Assembly (NCBI GenBank): GCA_001986395.2
Contig: MQVO02000004.1
Location: 806,001-870,000, forward strand
Direction of reading: 5' to 3'
Source of the DNA: Irpex lacteus
Lineage: Eukaryota; Basidiomycota; Agaricomycetes; Polyporales; Irpicaceae
DNA length: 64,000 nucleotides
Below are positions 26,441 to 38,419 of the stretch, in pieces. Position numbers and translations under genes: made by a program. Within the stretch, counting starts at the first letter, position 1. The number at the start of each line of letters is the position of its first letter. The notes below the pieces were generated by a model. It worked only from the letters and a program-made list of their open reading frames with translations. It was not told the origin of the DNA and did not search any database.

Positions 26441-27949
26441 TCAGCCCCACAGACGGAGCTGCTCGGGGGGCCTGCCATCGTACCTGTCACCCTTGACTTC
26501 GAAGGAGTTCACAATATCCCACACGGCCTTCTTCTCCTCCTCGGTAAGCTCAATGTCGCTGGCGAGAGTGTTCTCGATGGTGCGTTTGGGGTGGCTGTTC
26601 ATATGCAGTCAGCGATCGTCCGAATGGATTCCCAGCGGAAGAAAACGAAAAGCAACACTCACGAAGATCCGGGAATAGGAACAACAAGCCTCGGGTGGAG
26701 GTTCGCAACCCATGCAAGGGTGAGTTGCGCCGGCGTGACACCCTTCTTCTCCGCGACGGCCTTGAGGTTGTCGACGAGCTTCAAGTTGTGTGCGAAGACC
26801 TCGGGGTTGTTGAACCGCGTGAAACGTGACCGCATGTCGCCCTGTGGGAGGTCGTCCAGAGTCTTGATTTGACCGGTTAGGAAGCCGCGGCCAAGAGGAC
26901 TATTTATTGCGTGTTCGTAAGGTGAGAACGATGAGATAGTTGGTCAAGGATTGACTTACGAGTAGGCGGCTACGGTCACGCCGAGCTCGGCGGCAGTGGC
27001 GAGTACCTTCTTAGTTTCTTCCTCGATACTCCAGGGGCTCACTTCGATTTCCACAGCAGTGATGGGATGAACGGCGTTCGCCCTCTTCAGGGTCTCCGCG
27101 TTTACCTCAGACAGACCGATGTGGTCAAAGAATCCCTCGTCGACGAGAGTCTTGCAGTTGCGGATGACCTCTTCTATCGGACGGTTGTTGTCGACACGGG
27201 CCAGCTCGTAGAGGTCGATGTGCTTCTTGTTGCGCAGGGCTGCGTTGCATTTGTTCAAGCTGCGTTTCAAACCTTCCAGGCTGTTTATAGTGAGAGTACT
27301 GCGTTAGAAACGACCGGCAGTGGACTCCATCTGGCTAAAGACGTACGATCCGTTGAAGTCGAGGTGCCCGGAAGACATATCCAAGCCTCCCTAGTAGTGG
27401 AGCGTGTGAGACTAACATTCCTTGAGTTGATGACGGTGGACTATGAACGTACCTTGACAGAGAGGAAGGTCTTATCTGCATACTCAGGATACTTCTCAAA
27501 GAACCGAGAGAGCAGCTCGAGGTTGGCAGTTCCGAAGTCTTGCGCATAGAACTCGCCTGTCATGCCACAGCGCGTCACCCTTCGTTTCTAACGCTCGAGT
27601 AGATCAAGAAGCCGTACCACTGTTCAACATCATCTTCACGCCAGGAGGCAGAAGATCGACGCCAGCCTTGATGGCCTCGAAGCACTGCTCATCGGGAACA
27701 GGGGTAGGCGTCCATCTACAGTATACAACGAAGTTCAGTTCGAGCTTATCTGGCAGCGTCCCGGTGGAAGAGAACACTCAGGATAAGTCGTACGCACGTC
27801 ATCATCATCAAGCCATGCTGGTGTACAGTACTGCAGTGAGCAAGTCGATAGGAGAATGACAGTGATTGTGTACTTACTGCGACCTTGGCGACTTTGACGT
27901 TGGAGGCGGTTCCGCCAAGCGTTGTGATATTCTTGATCTGAGTAGACAT
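26441..27949 (-). CDS. Aldo-keto reductase, pyridoxal reductase type, copy 1
   Basis: Exons join [18 protein letters not shown] to [119 protein letters not shown] and a C-terminus ending PPEQLRLWG. These are hallmarks of the AKR8-like group (fission yeast plr1), NADPH-dependent enzymes that reduce pyridoxal or similar aldehydes. The catalytic Tyr (GEFY) and Lys (SVKGG) are present, and the PIPGS coenzyme loop is intact. The length is about 330 residues, as usual for the family. The ATG at 27949 is chosen from the conserved start. A paralog with the same intron layout follows upstream at 28821-30363. Confidence 0.92.
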
Positions 27950-28820
27950 TGTGCTCTGAGGGTGATAAACAGTTAGGAGTGCTGCAAAAAGTTTGTGGTA
28001 TCTGGCACCTTTTTATAGTCTGCTAAACACTACTCAGGCTGTGAGGGTTGTGAGAATGTTGGCGTAGCTTCCTACGTAGTACGTACGCCGTCGTGGCTGG
28101 ATCGATATCACCTGCCGTGAACGCGTGAGCTATTGATAGTAGTGCGTATACGTATGCCTTATGCCGATTCCCGAAGGACCACGCAAGCCCATTCCATTGA
28201 ACGTTCTCCAAGAGTCTCCGCCCCCACCGGCAACGGCAAATGTACTACTGTAGGTAGCCTTCTTCTCGCCACTTATCGAAGTGAGCATAAACTTACTACA
28301 TTGACCGGTATTGAATATGGACCGAGTAAGTAAACCTGGAAAGGCCTTGCGACTGCCTTGCGCTACGTACGCCCTGTGAGCGCCTATTGCTCTATCTTTC
28401 CGAGTCGGAATTCGAGTCCTGCCGGTGGAAATTTCAAACTTTCTGTTCAATTTTCTATACCACATACTTAAGTATGTGCATGAGTACTTACACTATCTTG
28501 TAATGTTTCGGTCAATGTCGTGACCAGGCGTGGTAGTATGAAAATTGGTCGGACACTTTCCAGGACCCAAGCAGCCTGGTATTATAGCGCGGCGAGGATG
28601 GCCACAGCCAGTTACGCTGCCATGGTGGTTAAGAGTACGGGCTCCGGGGACGATATTTGCAAACCGAGTGACTACACGGCAGTTACTGTATCAAAATATC
28701 ACACACTGGCATGCAACCTGAATAAGTATCCGACATCGTAATTCATTAGGGAAGAGGGCACTCGGATTGAAACCTGGCGTTACTACGGACATTTCGGATA
28801 TTTATGCAGCAAATCTTCGT
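27950..28820. promoter_or_regulatory. Region upstream of aldo-keto reductase copy 1
   Basis: About 870 bp lie between the two reductase genes. The part next to copy 1 (27950-28100) includes TTTTTATAG near 28010-28018, which reads CTATAAAAA on the coding strand and is a TATA-like box about 65 bp upstream of the start. A related arrangement lies upstream of copy 2. Nothing else is supported. Confidence 0.45.
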
Positions 28821-30363
28821 TCAGCCCCACAAGCGAAGTTCTGCGGCTGGCCGGCCGAAGGACCTATCACCCTTGACATCGAAGTGATTCACGATATCCC
28901 ATACAACCGCCTTCTCCTCCTCGCTCAGCTCAACATCGCCCGCGAGAGTGTTCTCAATGGTGCGATTAGGATGTCTGTCCATGTGTGATGCGCGAAGTGG
29001 TCAGCATGAATTCAAGTCCTAGGCCATGAGGACATTGAGAGCGAATACTCACGAAGAGCCGGGGAGAGGAATTACGAGCCTCGGGTGGAGAGACGCAACC
29101 CAGGCAAGGGTGAGCTGTCCAGGCGTGATACCCTTCTTCTCTGCGACGGCCTTGAGTTTGTCGACGAGCTTCATGTTATGAGCGAAGAATTCTGGGTTCT
29201 TGAATCGCGGGAAATTGTGGCGTATGTCACCCTCGGGGAAATCATCCACTGACTTGTATTTGCCAGTAAGGAAACCGCGACCCAGAGGACTATATGTATA
29301 TGTGTTCGTAAGGACTGAAAAAGATGGCTCGCTAGGGATTAACTTACGAATATGCTGCCACAGAGACACCAAGCTCGGCAGCAGCGGCAAGTACTGCAGC
29401 AGATCATTCAAGGTTCAGTAAATCAGCTGCCAGGTCGATAAATTGATAAGGAAATGTATGCGTACCCTTCTTGGTTTCTTCTTCGATGGCCCAGGGGCTC
29501 ACTTCGATTTCAACAACACTGATCGGATGAACGGCGTTTGCTCGCCTCAGAGTCTCCGCACTGACCTCGGACAGACCAATGTGATCAAAGAGGCCACGGT
29601 CGACGAGAGTCTTCATGTTTCGTATGACCTCCTCTATCGGACGACTGGTATCGACACGGGCTGTTTCGAAGAGATCAATATGCTTCTTGCCACGAAGGGC
29701 CCCGTTACACAGATTTAAGCTGCGCGTGAGGTTCTCCACCCTGCAAAATATTCATTCAAAGACGTTTTGATACTTTGAAATTGGGGACGTACGATCCGTT
29801 GAAATCGAAGGGGGTACTCGAAGTCCTGTCCATACCTCCCTAGCAGAGTGTAAGTCTAACATGGGTGGAGCCAACAAAGATCAACCATAACGTACTTTAA
29901 CAGAGAGGAAAGTCCTATCTGCGTATTCGGGATACTTCTCGAAGAAACGAGAGAGCAGCTCGAGGTTGCCAGTTCCAAGGTCTTGGGCATAGAACTCGCC
30001 TGCAGCTCGCATTAGTACTTAATTCCCAGCACTTAGATAGTAGATCATAGAGCTTACTGCTGTTCAACATCATCTTCACGCCAGGAGGTAAGAGGTCAAT
30101 ACCAGCCTTGATGGATGCGAAGCATTGTTCATCGGGAACAGGGTTGGGTGTCCATCTGTACATAGAGCTTGTGTTCATTGTCGAAGAGAGGTTGACAGAA
30201 GCTACACGCACGTCATGTACATCAACCCATGCTAGTGTATAGTGAGCAAGCATCGTCATGAGAATCAACATCGCTGTGGCTGTATACTTACTGCGATTTT
30301 GGCCACTTGGATATGGGAGGCGGTCCCACCGAGTGTTGTAAAGTTCTTGATCTGGGCAGACAT
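28821..30363 (-). CDS. Aldo-keto reductase, pyridoxal reductase type, copy 2
   Basis: Tandem paralog of copy 1 in the same orientation: [107 protein letters not shown] and [18 protein letters not shown], ending PAAELRLWG. The catalytic Tyr and Lys and the coenzyme loop are kept, so it looks functional. One intron (after EEETKK) is placed where copy 1 reads straight through to [14 protein letters not shown]-like CTATAAATT (complement of 30429-30437) lies about 66 bp upstream of the ATG at 30363. The same reduction of aldehydes by NADPH is expected; substrate differences cannot be judged. Confidence 0.92.
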
Positions 30364-30929
30364 TCTGAGCGATACACGATACACGATCAGAGGGCGTTGC
30401 AGAAAGAACGTCAGTGATCTCCCCACCAATTTATAGTCCGTTGAAATTGCTGTCGTTGTCAGAGCGTTGTAGCTTTCTACGGGTGTTGTCGCCGGTGAAT
30501 CACCTGCCGTGACCTATCGATAGTACGTATGCCCTGTGCCGAAGCACCACACGATCCCATTCCAGCTCTCGAGATGTCTCCATGACCACCCGGTACTGTA
30601 GATCCCTGTGAAATCGATTCATTGATGATAGCTAATGGAATCTAGCATCAGTAACGTTCCAAGTCGACGACTGAATTGGATGTCGCGCATAGCGGATACT
30701 GGGAGTTGCGGATGCAGGTGGGGCAACTGGCACCGCGTGGAAGGAATCACCGGAAGGCGATGTCATACGTGCTGGAAACAAATAGCCATCCGGTTGTTTC
30801 CAAGCCTGATAATGTTCACAGCAGGTACATGCGAGGTAGTAGTACTCATGGCCGACTCCGAGTCGGACATTTAGGGGGACATACCATTCCGTATCACAAT
30901 ATAGATTATAGTAACCACTCCTCTTACAT
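30364..30929. other. Stretch between aldo-keto reductase 2 and the split tRNA
   Basis: Contains the promoter of the reductase at its left edge. Two overlapping frames at 30635-30975 have no family similarity, and one of them runs into the tRNA half, so I do not accept them as genes. Confidence 0.45.
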
Positions 30930-31003
30930 GGTGAGATGGCCGAGCGGTCTAAGGCGCCAGACTAAGGTTATTTGAACTCATAATCTGGTTTACGTAATCT
31001 GGT
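30930..31003 (+). tRNA. 5' half of a split tRNA-Leu(AAG)
   Basis: The acceptor strand GGTGAGA is followed by TGGCCGAGCGG (A box, D arm with GGC closing) and the anticodon arm CCAGA-CTAAGG. The anticodon is AAG. After base 37 there is a 15-base intron (TTATTTGAACTCATA) at the canonical tRNA intron position, then A and the 3' stem strand TCTGG. Sequence then passes through a possible variable arm (TTAC paired with GTAA) and reaches AAGAGC at 31004-31009. No T arm or B box follows here; the matching 3' half lies 20.6 kb away at 51584-51608. It cannot make a tRNA as it stands. Confidence 0.75.
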
Positions 31004-31009
31004 AAGAGC
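31004..31009. repeat. Left copy of 6-bp junction repeat AAGAGC
   Basis: This is identical to 51578-51583. Flanking bases differ on both sides (GGT before and AAG after here; GACC before and GTG after on the right), so the shared core is exactly six bases. It is interpreted as the target duplication or crossover core of the element. Confidence 0.6.
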
Positions 31010-31100
31010 AAGGGACCAATGACGTCTGCATATACTTTTCTTTCTTATGGCCACCGACACTAGTACTCTCACCTCATCTCCCACCATACAAGCTCACTAA

Positions 31101-32564
31101 ATGCCCACAGCCCCAGAGAAGGATATTGGTATACTGCGCGCTGCGCGGTATCTCAACCGCTATCTGAAGGACTTTCGCAGCGACGGCTCCGAGACTCACT
31201 CTGAGATTGAGGACCAGATCCGGAAGCTGAAGACGATGATTTCGCAGGAGGCAGAAGACGATAACGAGTCTGAACCTGGTAAGCTGCTTGGAACATGGGG
31301 GCCTAAAGTCATGACACTGATAGAGCATATTACCAGAAAATCGTCCTGCTGCAGTCAAAGGAAAAGCCTGCCCAAGAAAGAGTGTGTCGATAGATGCGGA
31401 GGAGCGTCAGGCTGTGATTAACCCCTGTTCCTCTCAACTCTGTGTCAAGGACTATGTTGTGGCTGATTAGTATCATTGCTAGAAAGCAACGGCTTTAACA
31501 ACACAACGCTTGGACGGCATCCTTTCCCACTTTCAGAAGGACCCGGTCGTTGTGGCAGAGTTAGCGGGAATATTGACAGGTTCATTGACCCGTGACATGC
31601 AGCACGCCGAGGCAGAGGACACTGCTTTGTCGATTCTCTGTCGTGGCTATTCGTTGGAATCATCAAATGATTATGTACGTGGTCACAGTCTGAGTATGCG
31701 AATGAGTATACCTACCCTGCTGATGCCTTCAAGGTTCAAGCAGTCCGTGGATTGTCGTTGGCTGTATTACATGGCTCGAAGCATTGCCAAAACGCCAGAG
31801 ATCGGTCCATCGTTACCGACGCACTAGTTGATCAAAACCGCAGGATTCAGAGCAGGCATGAGGTACTATCCCCCACTTAAGCTTCATGGAATGACAGATC
31901 GTTCACTCAACAATGATAGCATTTGGGCTCTCTTGCAGGACACCTCCAAGCCGGTTCATGGGTTCTGCGAACAGTGCATCAGATTGAAGCTCTCAAGTTC
32001 GCTATAGATTGGCGGGCTTCCACTGCAGATACAAAACGTCGCTTTCATGAAGATGCCTTCTGTGCCCGCGAGGAGGTAAAAGAGCTGGTAGAGAATCTAG
32101 AACCAGATGAGAGAATGGCTCTCCTGCGCAAGGAAGGTGAATTGGTGGACGAGTTTCGCAGGTGGAAGCGTGCCAACGAGCGAGTGGTAACTGGTAGGAA
32201 CCGTCTTTGGATGCTCTATAACCTGGTATGGAGTCTAGTTTCATTCTCAGTCTTGACTAGCCTGCTCAAATGCTGGCAGTTTGGCGCAGCCGTCTTGATC
32301 GATCCCACCTGGAGTGTGGATACTCTGGGAGTGAGGTGCTCTCGCACTTTTGGCCACGTTCTTGAACAGCTGGCTTGCTCTATTCCCAAAGACTTTGACC
32401 CTGCTACTGACACTCATTCTGCACACATGTACCTGGAGCGGTTATACCGGCGTGGCGAATACGCACTGAACTGTATCACTAAAGGCGTATATCCTGAGCC
32501 AGTATTTGGCACGTATCTTGCAGAGTTCCTCGATAGCAACCCGCCTGGCATAGATATCGAATAG
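31101..32564 (+). CDS. Unknown cargo protein at the element's left end
   Basis: Six or seven exons give roughly 420 residues: MPTAPEKDIGILRAARYLN with a charged start, a middle containing RLDGILSHFQKDPVVVAELA and LAVLHGSKHCQNARDR, then SRHEHLGSLAGHLQ, a strongly charged helical stretch (REEVKELVENLEPDERMALL, DEFRRWKRANERVV), and a C-terminal part ending NSNPPGIDIE-like at the stop 32562-32564. The exact joint is GAG|CATTTGGG after an intron with acceptor near 31920. One 39-nt intron near 31444 is short and uncertain. I recognise no family. Helical charged content suggests a structural or DNA/protein-binding role, but this is only an impression. It is the outermost cargo gene, reading into the element. 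Confidence 0.6.
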
Positions 32565-32645
32565 TGGTCATGTAAATATCGAAGTGTATTCATAATTTGA
32601 GGGCATCTCTCTCAGAGGATACCATTGAATGCGTGGTATATGCAC

Positions 32646-32660
32646 CCACGCATTGCGTGG
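32646..32660. repeat. Palindrome CCACGCATTGCGTGG, copy 1
   Basis: A perfect inverted repeat CCACGC-ATT-GCGTGG, preceded by GCAC. Identical copies or near copies are at 38599-38613 and 46198-46212. This copy lies 298 bp upstream of the acidic-tail gene at 32958. Confidence 0.65.
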
Positions 32661-32856
32661 ATGACACTGGCATAAGTACGGGCTGATGCATGGGCTCTAT
32701 TGTAGAGCCTGGAATGTATAGTATAATTAGTTAATGTCAGCGTATCGACAAAATCATGTAGTGCGATGACCTCTAGTAGCTCTAGATGTAGGATTGCATG
32801 TACGCTCGCAATGCAATCAAATTCTATATGCCATGCAAGTCCGGCGCTTGGCGGTC

Positions 32857-32864
32857 TATAAAAG
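32857..32864 (+). promoter_or_regulatory. TATA box of acidic-tail gene 1
   Basis: TATAAAAG lies 94-101 bp upstream of the ATG at 32958, within TCTATAAAAGT, the same context found before the basic-protein gene at 34384. Confidence 0.55.
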
Positions 32865-32957
32865 TAAACGGTGCCGATCCTCTGGTCCGCACGTCTTGCC
32901 TTCTGCGCTCACCTTCATCTTCCTTCACTTCGCACTTTTTCTTTCTTTCTCAATCAG

Positions 32958-34089
32958 ATGTCCCAAACTCCTGCTCGCTCCTCAGTCAACCCAAGCACTG
33001 ACACCATTGCTCCTCCAGCCAACACCGGTGAGTGGACAGCATATAGTCTTATGTTTTGTTCTGTGTTCCAGGTACTGATATCCTTTTTATTGGGGATGAC
33101 CTTAGGTGCTGTCAGTGGAGGCGGTGGAAACGATATCGCTACCGCAGGCCAAGCCCTGCCCCAGGGGGCTGCACCAACTGTTGCTCACGGTGTCAACGGT
33201 GAGTGCATATATGCATGATCTCTTGCGGTTATGAAAACTAACATGGACCACGGTAGCCGCACCTCCCGCTGCACCCCCCGCTGCACCTCCCGCTGTTCCC
33301 GCTGTTCCTCAAGGACTCAATGGTAAGCGCATACATTTAATGTTTCTTGACAGTTTGCAAGATGACAGGGCACACTGTATTCATCTTAGCAGCTGCTCCC
33401 GCAGTCAACGGTCTAGGTCCTCTTATCCAAGGGCCTGCATTGGGTGTCAACGTTGGTGCCAACGGTGAGCGCATACATCCACTCTTTATTGCTGTTGTAC
33501 TCAGTGATCTCGAACTTGGCAGGCATGGGGCCAGCAGTCGTGGGAGGCACGGTATTCCAAGCTTTCCCCGGGCCAGTTTATGCTACGCAATGCAGCCTCA
33601 CCATGGCCAGTAAGGAATCTTGATCTTTTACATACTTGGCGCACTTCTCACTGTCTCAACAGAAATTGTTATGCATCACTGTCCACTGGGAGCTCTATCC
33701 GATAACTCTACTGCTGCCTACCATCGCTACTATACTCCTGGCACTGCGCAGATGGTGAGTGAGAGTATATGGCATTAAAGTATGAATGTGACTTAGGTCA
33801 TCTCAGAATCCTTGGCCTTTTGTTCAGATCAGGGACACGGTGACTGAGGTGTGTCACTGATCTATTATAGCATATATATAGTTCCATGGAGCTGACCATA
33901 CCTTATCTGCAGGCTGTACAGCCCATGCCTGTCACTGCGTATGATCAGGAGGCCGGCAGTGACTCGGGGTATGACACTGACTCTAGCATGCCGTCATTGA
34001 TGGATGTCAACGATACTATTGACTCTGAGGTAGGAAATGATAGTGATGGTGGCGAAAACGAATCTAGTGACAGCTTTGATGACGAATGA
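32958..34089 (+). CDS. Acidic-tail low-complexity cargo protein 1
   Basis: Nine small exons give about 265 residues. It begins MSQTPARSSVNPSTDTIAPP, has a Gly/Ala/Pro-rich middle built on repeats (PPAAPPAAPPAVPAV; GLGPLIQGPALGV), then SLTMAKIVMHHCPLG, YHRYYTPGTAQM and NPWPFVQIRDTVTE, and ends with an acidic Ser/Asp tail (SDSGYDTDSS, DSFDDE). No known domain is seen. The gene at 45011-46030 is a paralog: it shares the exon order, the exon starting with AV before the acidic tail, and the block corresponding to YYTPGTAQM. A TATA box and a palindrome lie upstream. Most introns are phase 1 with clean GTGAG/GTAAG donors. Confidence 0.65.
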
Positions 34090-34309
34090 GCGCCTGTAGT
34101 AGAACTAGAAGTAGCACTGAGTACGATTGCCCGATTAGGAAATTTTGAACTGGACTCTATTGCAGGTTAGATCACATGTAAAATATTGCAGGGATATAGA
34201 AAAAATTGCATTTGCAGCAGATCAGTAGCGTGAATGAAAGAAGGCTAGTAGAGACTGGTGAGCATATGCGGAAATGGCCGGATTATATTCATTAAAGTTC
34301 ATAGAAGTC

Positions 34310-34317
34310 TATAAAAG
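34310..34317 (+). promoter_or_regulatory. TATA box of basic-protein gene
   Basis: TATAAAAG lies 67-74 bp upstream of the ATG at 34384, in the same TCTATAAAAGT context as the box at 32857. Confidence 0.55.
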
Positions 34318-34383
34318 TCAAATCACCTCCTCTTAGCTAAGATCCGTTCCTTACTCCCTTACCACCATCATCTCCCAGGAATT

Positions 34384-34929
34384 ATGCCACCCAAGCGTAA
34401 ATCGACTGACGGAGAATCTGCTCCAGCAAAGAAGGCAAAAGGCAAAGAAAAGGTTGGAGCTGTCAAGAGCGCAATGACAGAAGAGGAATGTAAGCCCATG
34501 TATTCCTCATTCTTAACGTCCCTCTGAAATTTGATTTTAGTAAAAGCCGAAGTACAGGACTACATCTTTGATTACATGGAAGCACTTGCGAGCAGGGTTA
34601 TGCAGGGCAAGCGCAGTGTTGAGCAACCAGGTGCGTATTGCAGGCCACATCGTACACTGCGGCAAAGATTGAACCACATGATGTGTACAGCCGAAAAAAG
34701 CTTAGGAAATCCCATAGATGACTTGACCGGAGATGATAGTGGATTTTTCGAGCATGTCAACCCAACAGACCTCGGTAGGTTTCATATTGTTCAGTTCTCA
34801 GCGCATATACTCAAGCTAATAAAGTTCTTCTGCACACAAAATGAAGTGGCAGCAAGCTCTGCAGGATTTCAGCGTAACGTCTCAGCAGCTGGCCCCTCCA
34901 CCCAGGGCTCTGGTGCAAATTCATTGTGA
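34384..34929 (+). CDS. Small basic cargo protein, probably nuclear
   Basis: Four exons give about 115 residues. The N-terminus MPPKRKSTDGESAPAKKAKG is a strong candidate nuclear-localisation region with two clusters of Lys/Arg. A helical segment follows (LKAEVQDYIFDYMEALASRV), then DDLTGDDSGFFEHVNP and a short S/G-rich end GPSTQGSGANSL. The first intron follows EEE with donor GTAAGC. No family is recognised. It may be a small chromatin or DNA-associated protein, by composition only. It lies between acidic-tail gene 1 and the convergent JmjC gene. Confidence 0.6.
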
Positions 34930-35192
34930 TTATTTCGGTTTCAGATTGTTGTCTCCATAAGTAGTTTCATCAGTGGATCATGTGTATAATAGACAATACA
35001 GCGGTCTCTTCAATGTCCCTGCGTGAGTCGGACATTAGAGTGGGGTGTTGCGCACGAGAGGAAATGGATGGATTAAACAATTAAAGGATAGTTTGTATGT
35101 AGTTTAATTTGGGAAAATGGACATGGTTGACTGGTGCTGGAGTTTGAAACCTTGTATCATGATGAGGAGTATAGGATAATCATCATACTGAA

Positions 35193-38100
35193 TCACAAGC
35201 CTTGGAACGAAGTGAATAGAGATCTCATGTCTGGCACCCCAAGTCGCACTGTACCAGGGTCCCTCCAGTCCTCCCAGTCCTCCCCTTCTCCCAGAGTGGA
35301 CAGCCACTCTAGCTGCGTCAGATCTCTGGGGCGGATGTCGTCCAAAGTCAGGTTGTTGTGCTTGAGGATGGCTTGCACAATCGCCTGAGCAGCAACAAGT
35401 TCCGCAGTGGCTTCGTCACTCTGACTCGCAATCTTCTTGGCATCCACTTGAGGCTCGTCGCCCGGCGCATATAAATGGGCCCATAAGATGCATCGAGCCA
35501 AGGAGACGAAAGGCTTTCGGAGAACTGAACAATGGTGAGTCCGTACATCCGCAAGAGACGTAGTCAAATAATACCTGAATGTTCTGGCCCAAATGCGATA
35601 GCGATGGCCATTCTGCAGAATATGCGTATACATGCCGGATGCGACGCGTTTGTGGCGGATTGGGAGTTGTGGGCTGCGCATGCACGTACAACCTCCGTCA
35701 AGTGCATGGCCTCAAAGAGAAAGAAGTGGCCCCCAGAGAAAATACTGTTCTCTAGGGTATAAACCTGATGTACTAGTCCAGGAGGCTGAATACTATGAAA
35801 CGGGTCAAACTACAGTACTATGAACAAAAAAAAATGCTTACAGAAGTGTTCCCGCCGGAAGGATAATGTTGAACAGCTGGGCATGTTCCTTTATTTCATA
35901 ACACTGGTTTGCATGTGTTACTATGTCGTTGAATCCTTTCATTGCTGCTGCCAAAGTCGAGGGTGCATCCTTTGGTACCAGATAGCTCCATACCTTCAGA
36001 CCAGTCTCACCCTTGACGTAAGTTGCGTACCCGCCGCTATCATAGTGAGGGTACGTAAACGCTCCACTGGATGCTAAAAGAAGCCAGGCCATAGAGCGTA
36101 TAGCGTCGGCCTCCAACTGGTTGAACCCGGCACTGCCGTTCAGATCTTCCAGGCACATGGACAACAGCTCCTCCACAGTCCGCTCTTGTTCGTGTGGGAT
36201 AGAAGGCTCGCCATCGTCTTCAGGTTGCTGATGGTCTGTGGCGGTCTTCTCCGCACCCTTCCGCTTCTTGCCAGATGCTAAGGATGGGTAGACATACCAT
36301 ATGTCAGATGACGGACGTCTGCACAAGTTATTGAATGACATTACCTTTGCCCAAAGAGTTGACACTTGCGGCTGTCTTCGACTTCTTTGGTGGGGGCGCA
36401 CTAGTATCTTGTTCCAGTACACGCTTGGCATTGCGTGTTGTTCTCTTCCGAGTCGCAGTGTCGATAACCTGCGCTTCGTCTGTCCCAGAAGCACTGTATG
36501 CATCTTGTCCTAATGATGAGTTAGCTAGCACTTCGGGGTGTCTGAGTGAACCTACCCTGTGCCCGGTCAAGAAGCCCTGGTGCAGTAGGCGGCTGAGGTG
36601 AAGGCATGGCAGTGCGATGCTGAGAAGGTTCGATGTCAGACTTTGCAAAGTTGACATCGCTCGTTCTCTTCATTGCTTGCAAAGAAGAAGAGAGAGCACT
36701 ATATCAAGTTAGAAGAGGAATAGTCACTGTAAGCCTCAAATCTCACCGAATGATCCAAGGGATCTCTCCTCCATAGTCTGCCATATCCAGGCAGTTCACA
36801 CTATCCTTTGGGTTGGACGCAGCCTTGAGGAACGCCTCAATGGTACCCCATACATTTTTAACGGCTAGCATGATTTCAATAAGCTATGAAGACTGAATAC
36901 AAAAGGTACTCTACTGACCTTCATTCCGTCTCTCGAACTCCTCTGTGTTCAGTGCGGCTGAAAGCGTGAAATAAGCAAATGGTAATAGAGTGATTGATAC
37001 CGAAACACTTACACTGCCATTCTAGAGGTGTGGCGTCCTTGCGTCTGTCCGTCAAGAGAACCAACGACTCCTCATCCCATGTATATCCCGGACCGTCCAC
37101 AACACCCCTCAGGATTGCCACAGCACGTCCACGTGAGAGGATATCCCTGACCTCATCTCGATGTTTTATCCACTCGGAAGATGGCGCTCCTGGTCGCGGG
37201 CTTTGCAACAGAGAGACCATGGGAGTGGGGTTCGCAGGGTCAGATGCGGTGGCATCCTGACCATTTGCCAGCCACTTGATCATGACTACGTCAGAGTGCT
37301 ATAGGAATATCAGCAAAAGCCTAAAATATAGCCTAATCAGTACTCACATCACCTGTCACCTCTGGATCTGGTGGCATGGACGGCAGAAACACCTCCATAC
37401 CATTGGCGAACTTGACGAACCCAATATGCTCCCTATTATCCAGAGGTACCTTGTACTTGTCGAAGGGAATCGGTGAATGCACTGGCTGGGCACTCGTGAC
37501 ACAACCTATTGCTCATGAAATGTCAGGTCCAGTCAGGAGTAGCTCTTGAACGTTGACAATTACAGCTTACCTTCTGTTCCTTCCGACTTACCACGCTCGT
37601 GATCAAATGCAGCGTTGCAAAGCACAATACAGTCTGCTTTAGTGAGATCACGGTATGGCTTGTTGATGGCCTCATGTACTGCTCGGGCACCTTGTCGGGC
37701 GGAAGCTGGGATGGCAGACAGGGGCGGTCCTTCTGCTCATTGTGAGAAATGCACTGGTAGCTATAGAGCGTACACACCTGTAGGTCTCCAGTTTCTACGT
37801 TCCTTTTTGAAAGTTTCATGATTGAGATACCGAAAGTGACCTAGGGTAGACCAGTCCAGTACCCGAAGGCTATCGTAAGGGCATTCATATATCGAGCCCT
37901 TGTTCCAGCTGTTCCAAGTTCCATTGTTGTCCTTCACAAATACGTCCTGCCTCGTGAGCCATAGGTCTCCTGTAAGGCCCAGCGTGGTCATCGGCGTTTG
38001 GTCTGACTGATAGGTCACGAAAAGAGCGGTGGAAGTTTTGCCTGTAGAAGCCAGATGAACACGGTTGGAAGGCCAGTTTTCTGGCTGCTTAATAATGTGG

Positions 38101-38277
38101 TGGTTGATCCAGAATACATGAATGGGAACAGGAGAAGACGAGATTATTTCGCGCTCCTTGGGATCTAAACAGTGATGAGTAGAATCAAGCATATAATTCG
38201 CCCTAGGGCTAAAATATATGCTCACCTAAGGCAATTGCCTCACGAGGATGCCTATCATAGTACACGAACGTGGCCAT
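35193..38277 (-). CDS. JmjC-domain 2-oxoglutarate/Fe(II) dioxygenase (cargo)
   Basis: About twelve exons give roughly 800 residues, from MATFVYYDRHPREAIAL to the stop complement of 35193-35195. The N-terminal 450 residues hold DYGGEIPWIIR and basic, probably nuclear segments (RKRTTRNAKR, PPKKSK). The JmjC fold carries the iron ligands H and D in TYPHYDSGGYATYV and the distal H in PPGLVHQVYTLENS, with the strand GLKVWSYLVP between them and SGGHFFLFEAMH after. All three metal ligands are present, so activity is possible. JmjC enzymes hydroxylate or demethylate proteins, classically histones; the substrate here is unknown. The helical C-terminus includes QSDEATAELVAAQAIVQAIL. Two copies of the GGGTACCCCC-type repeat lie upstream. 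Confidence 0.8.
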
Positions 38278-38336
38278 GCTAAGCCACCGCTATTCTAGGC
38301 AAGGATTGGAAGGCAGTGTTTGCCAGCAAGACGACG

Positions 38337-38419
38337 GGCGCCCAAACCTAGGGGACCCCCCGCCGGCTCTATCAGTCAGAGGCGCCTAAGCACAGGGTAC
38401 CCCCCGCCGGCTCTGTCAG
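38337..38419. repeat. Tandem pair of GGGTACCCCC-type units
   Basis: Two adjacent units of about 44 bp: GGCGCC-N-GGGGACCCCCCGCCGGCTCT-N-TCAGTCAG (core 38351-38375) and GGCGCC-N-GGGTACCCCCCGCCGGCTCT-N-TCAGTCAG (core 38395-38419). Diverged single units are at 44785-44811 and 46154-46176. The pair lies 60-140 bp upstream of the JmjC start codon, a fitting place for a promoter element. Confidence 0.6.

Noticed and set aside
30635..30975. Protein-coding frames overlapping the 5' tRNA half
   Set aside because: They lack motifs and run into a clear tRNA structure.
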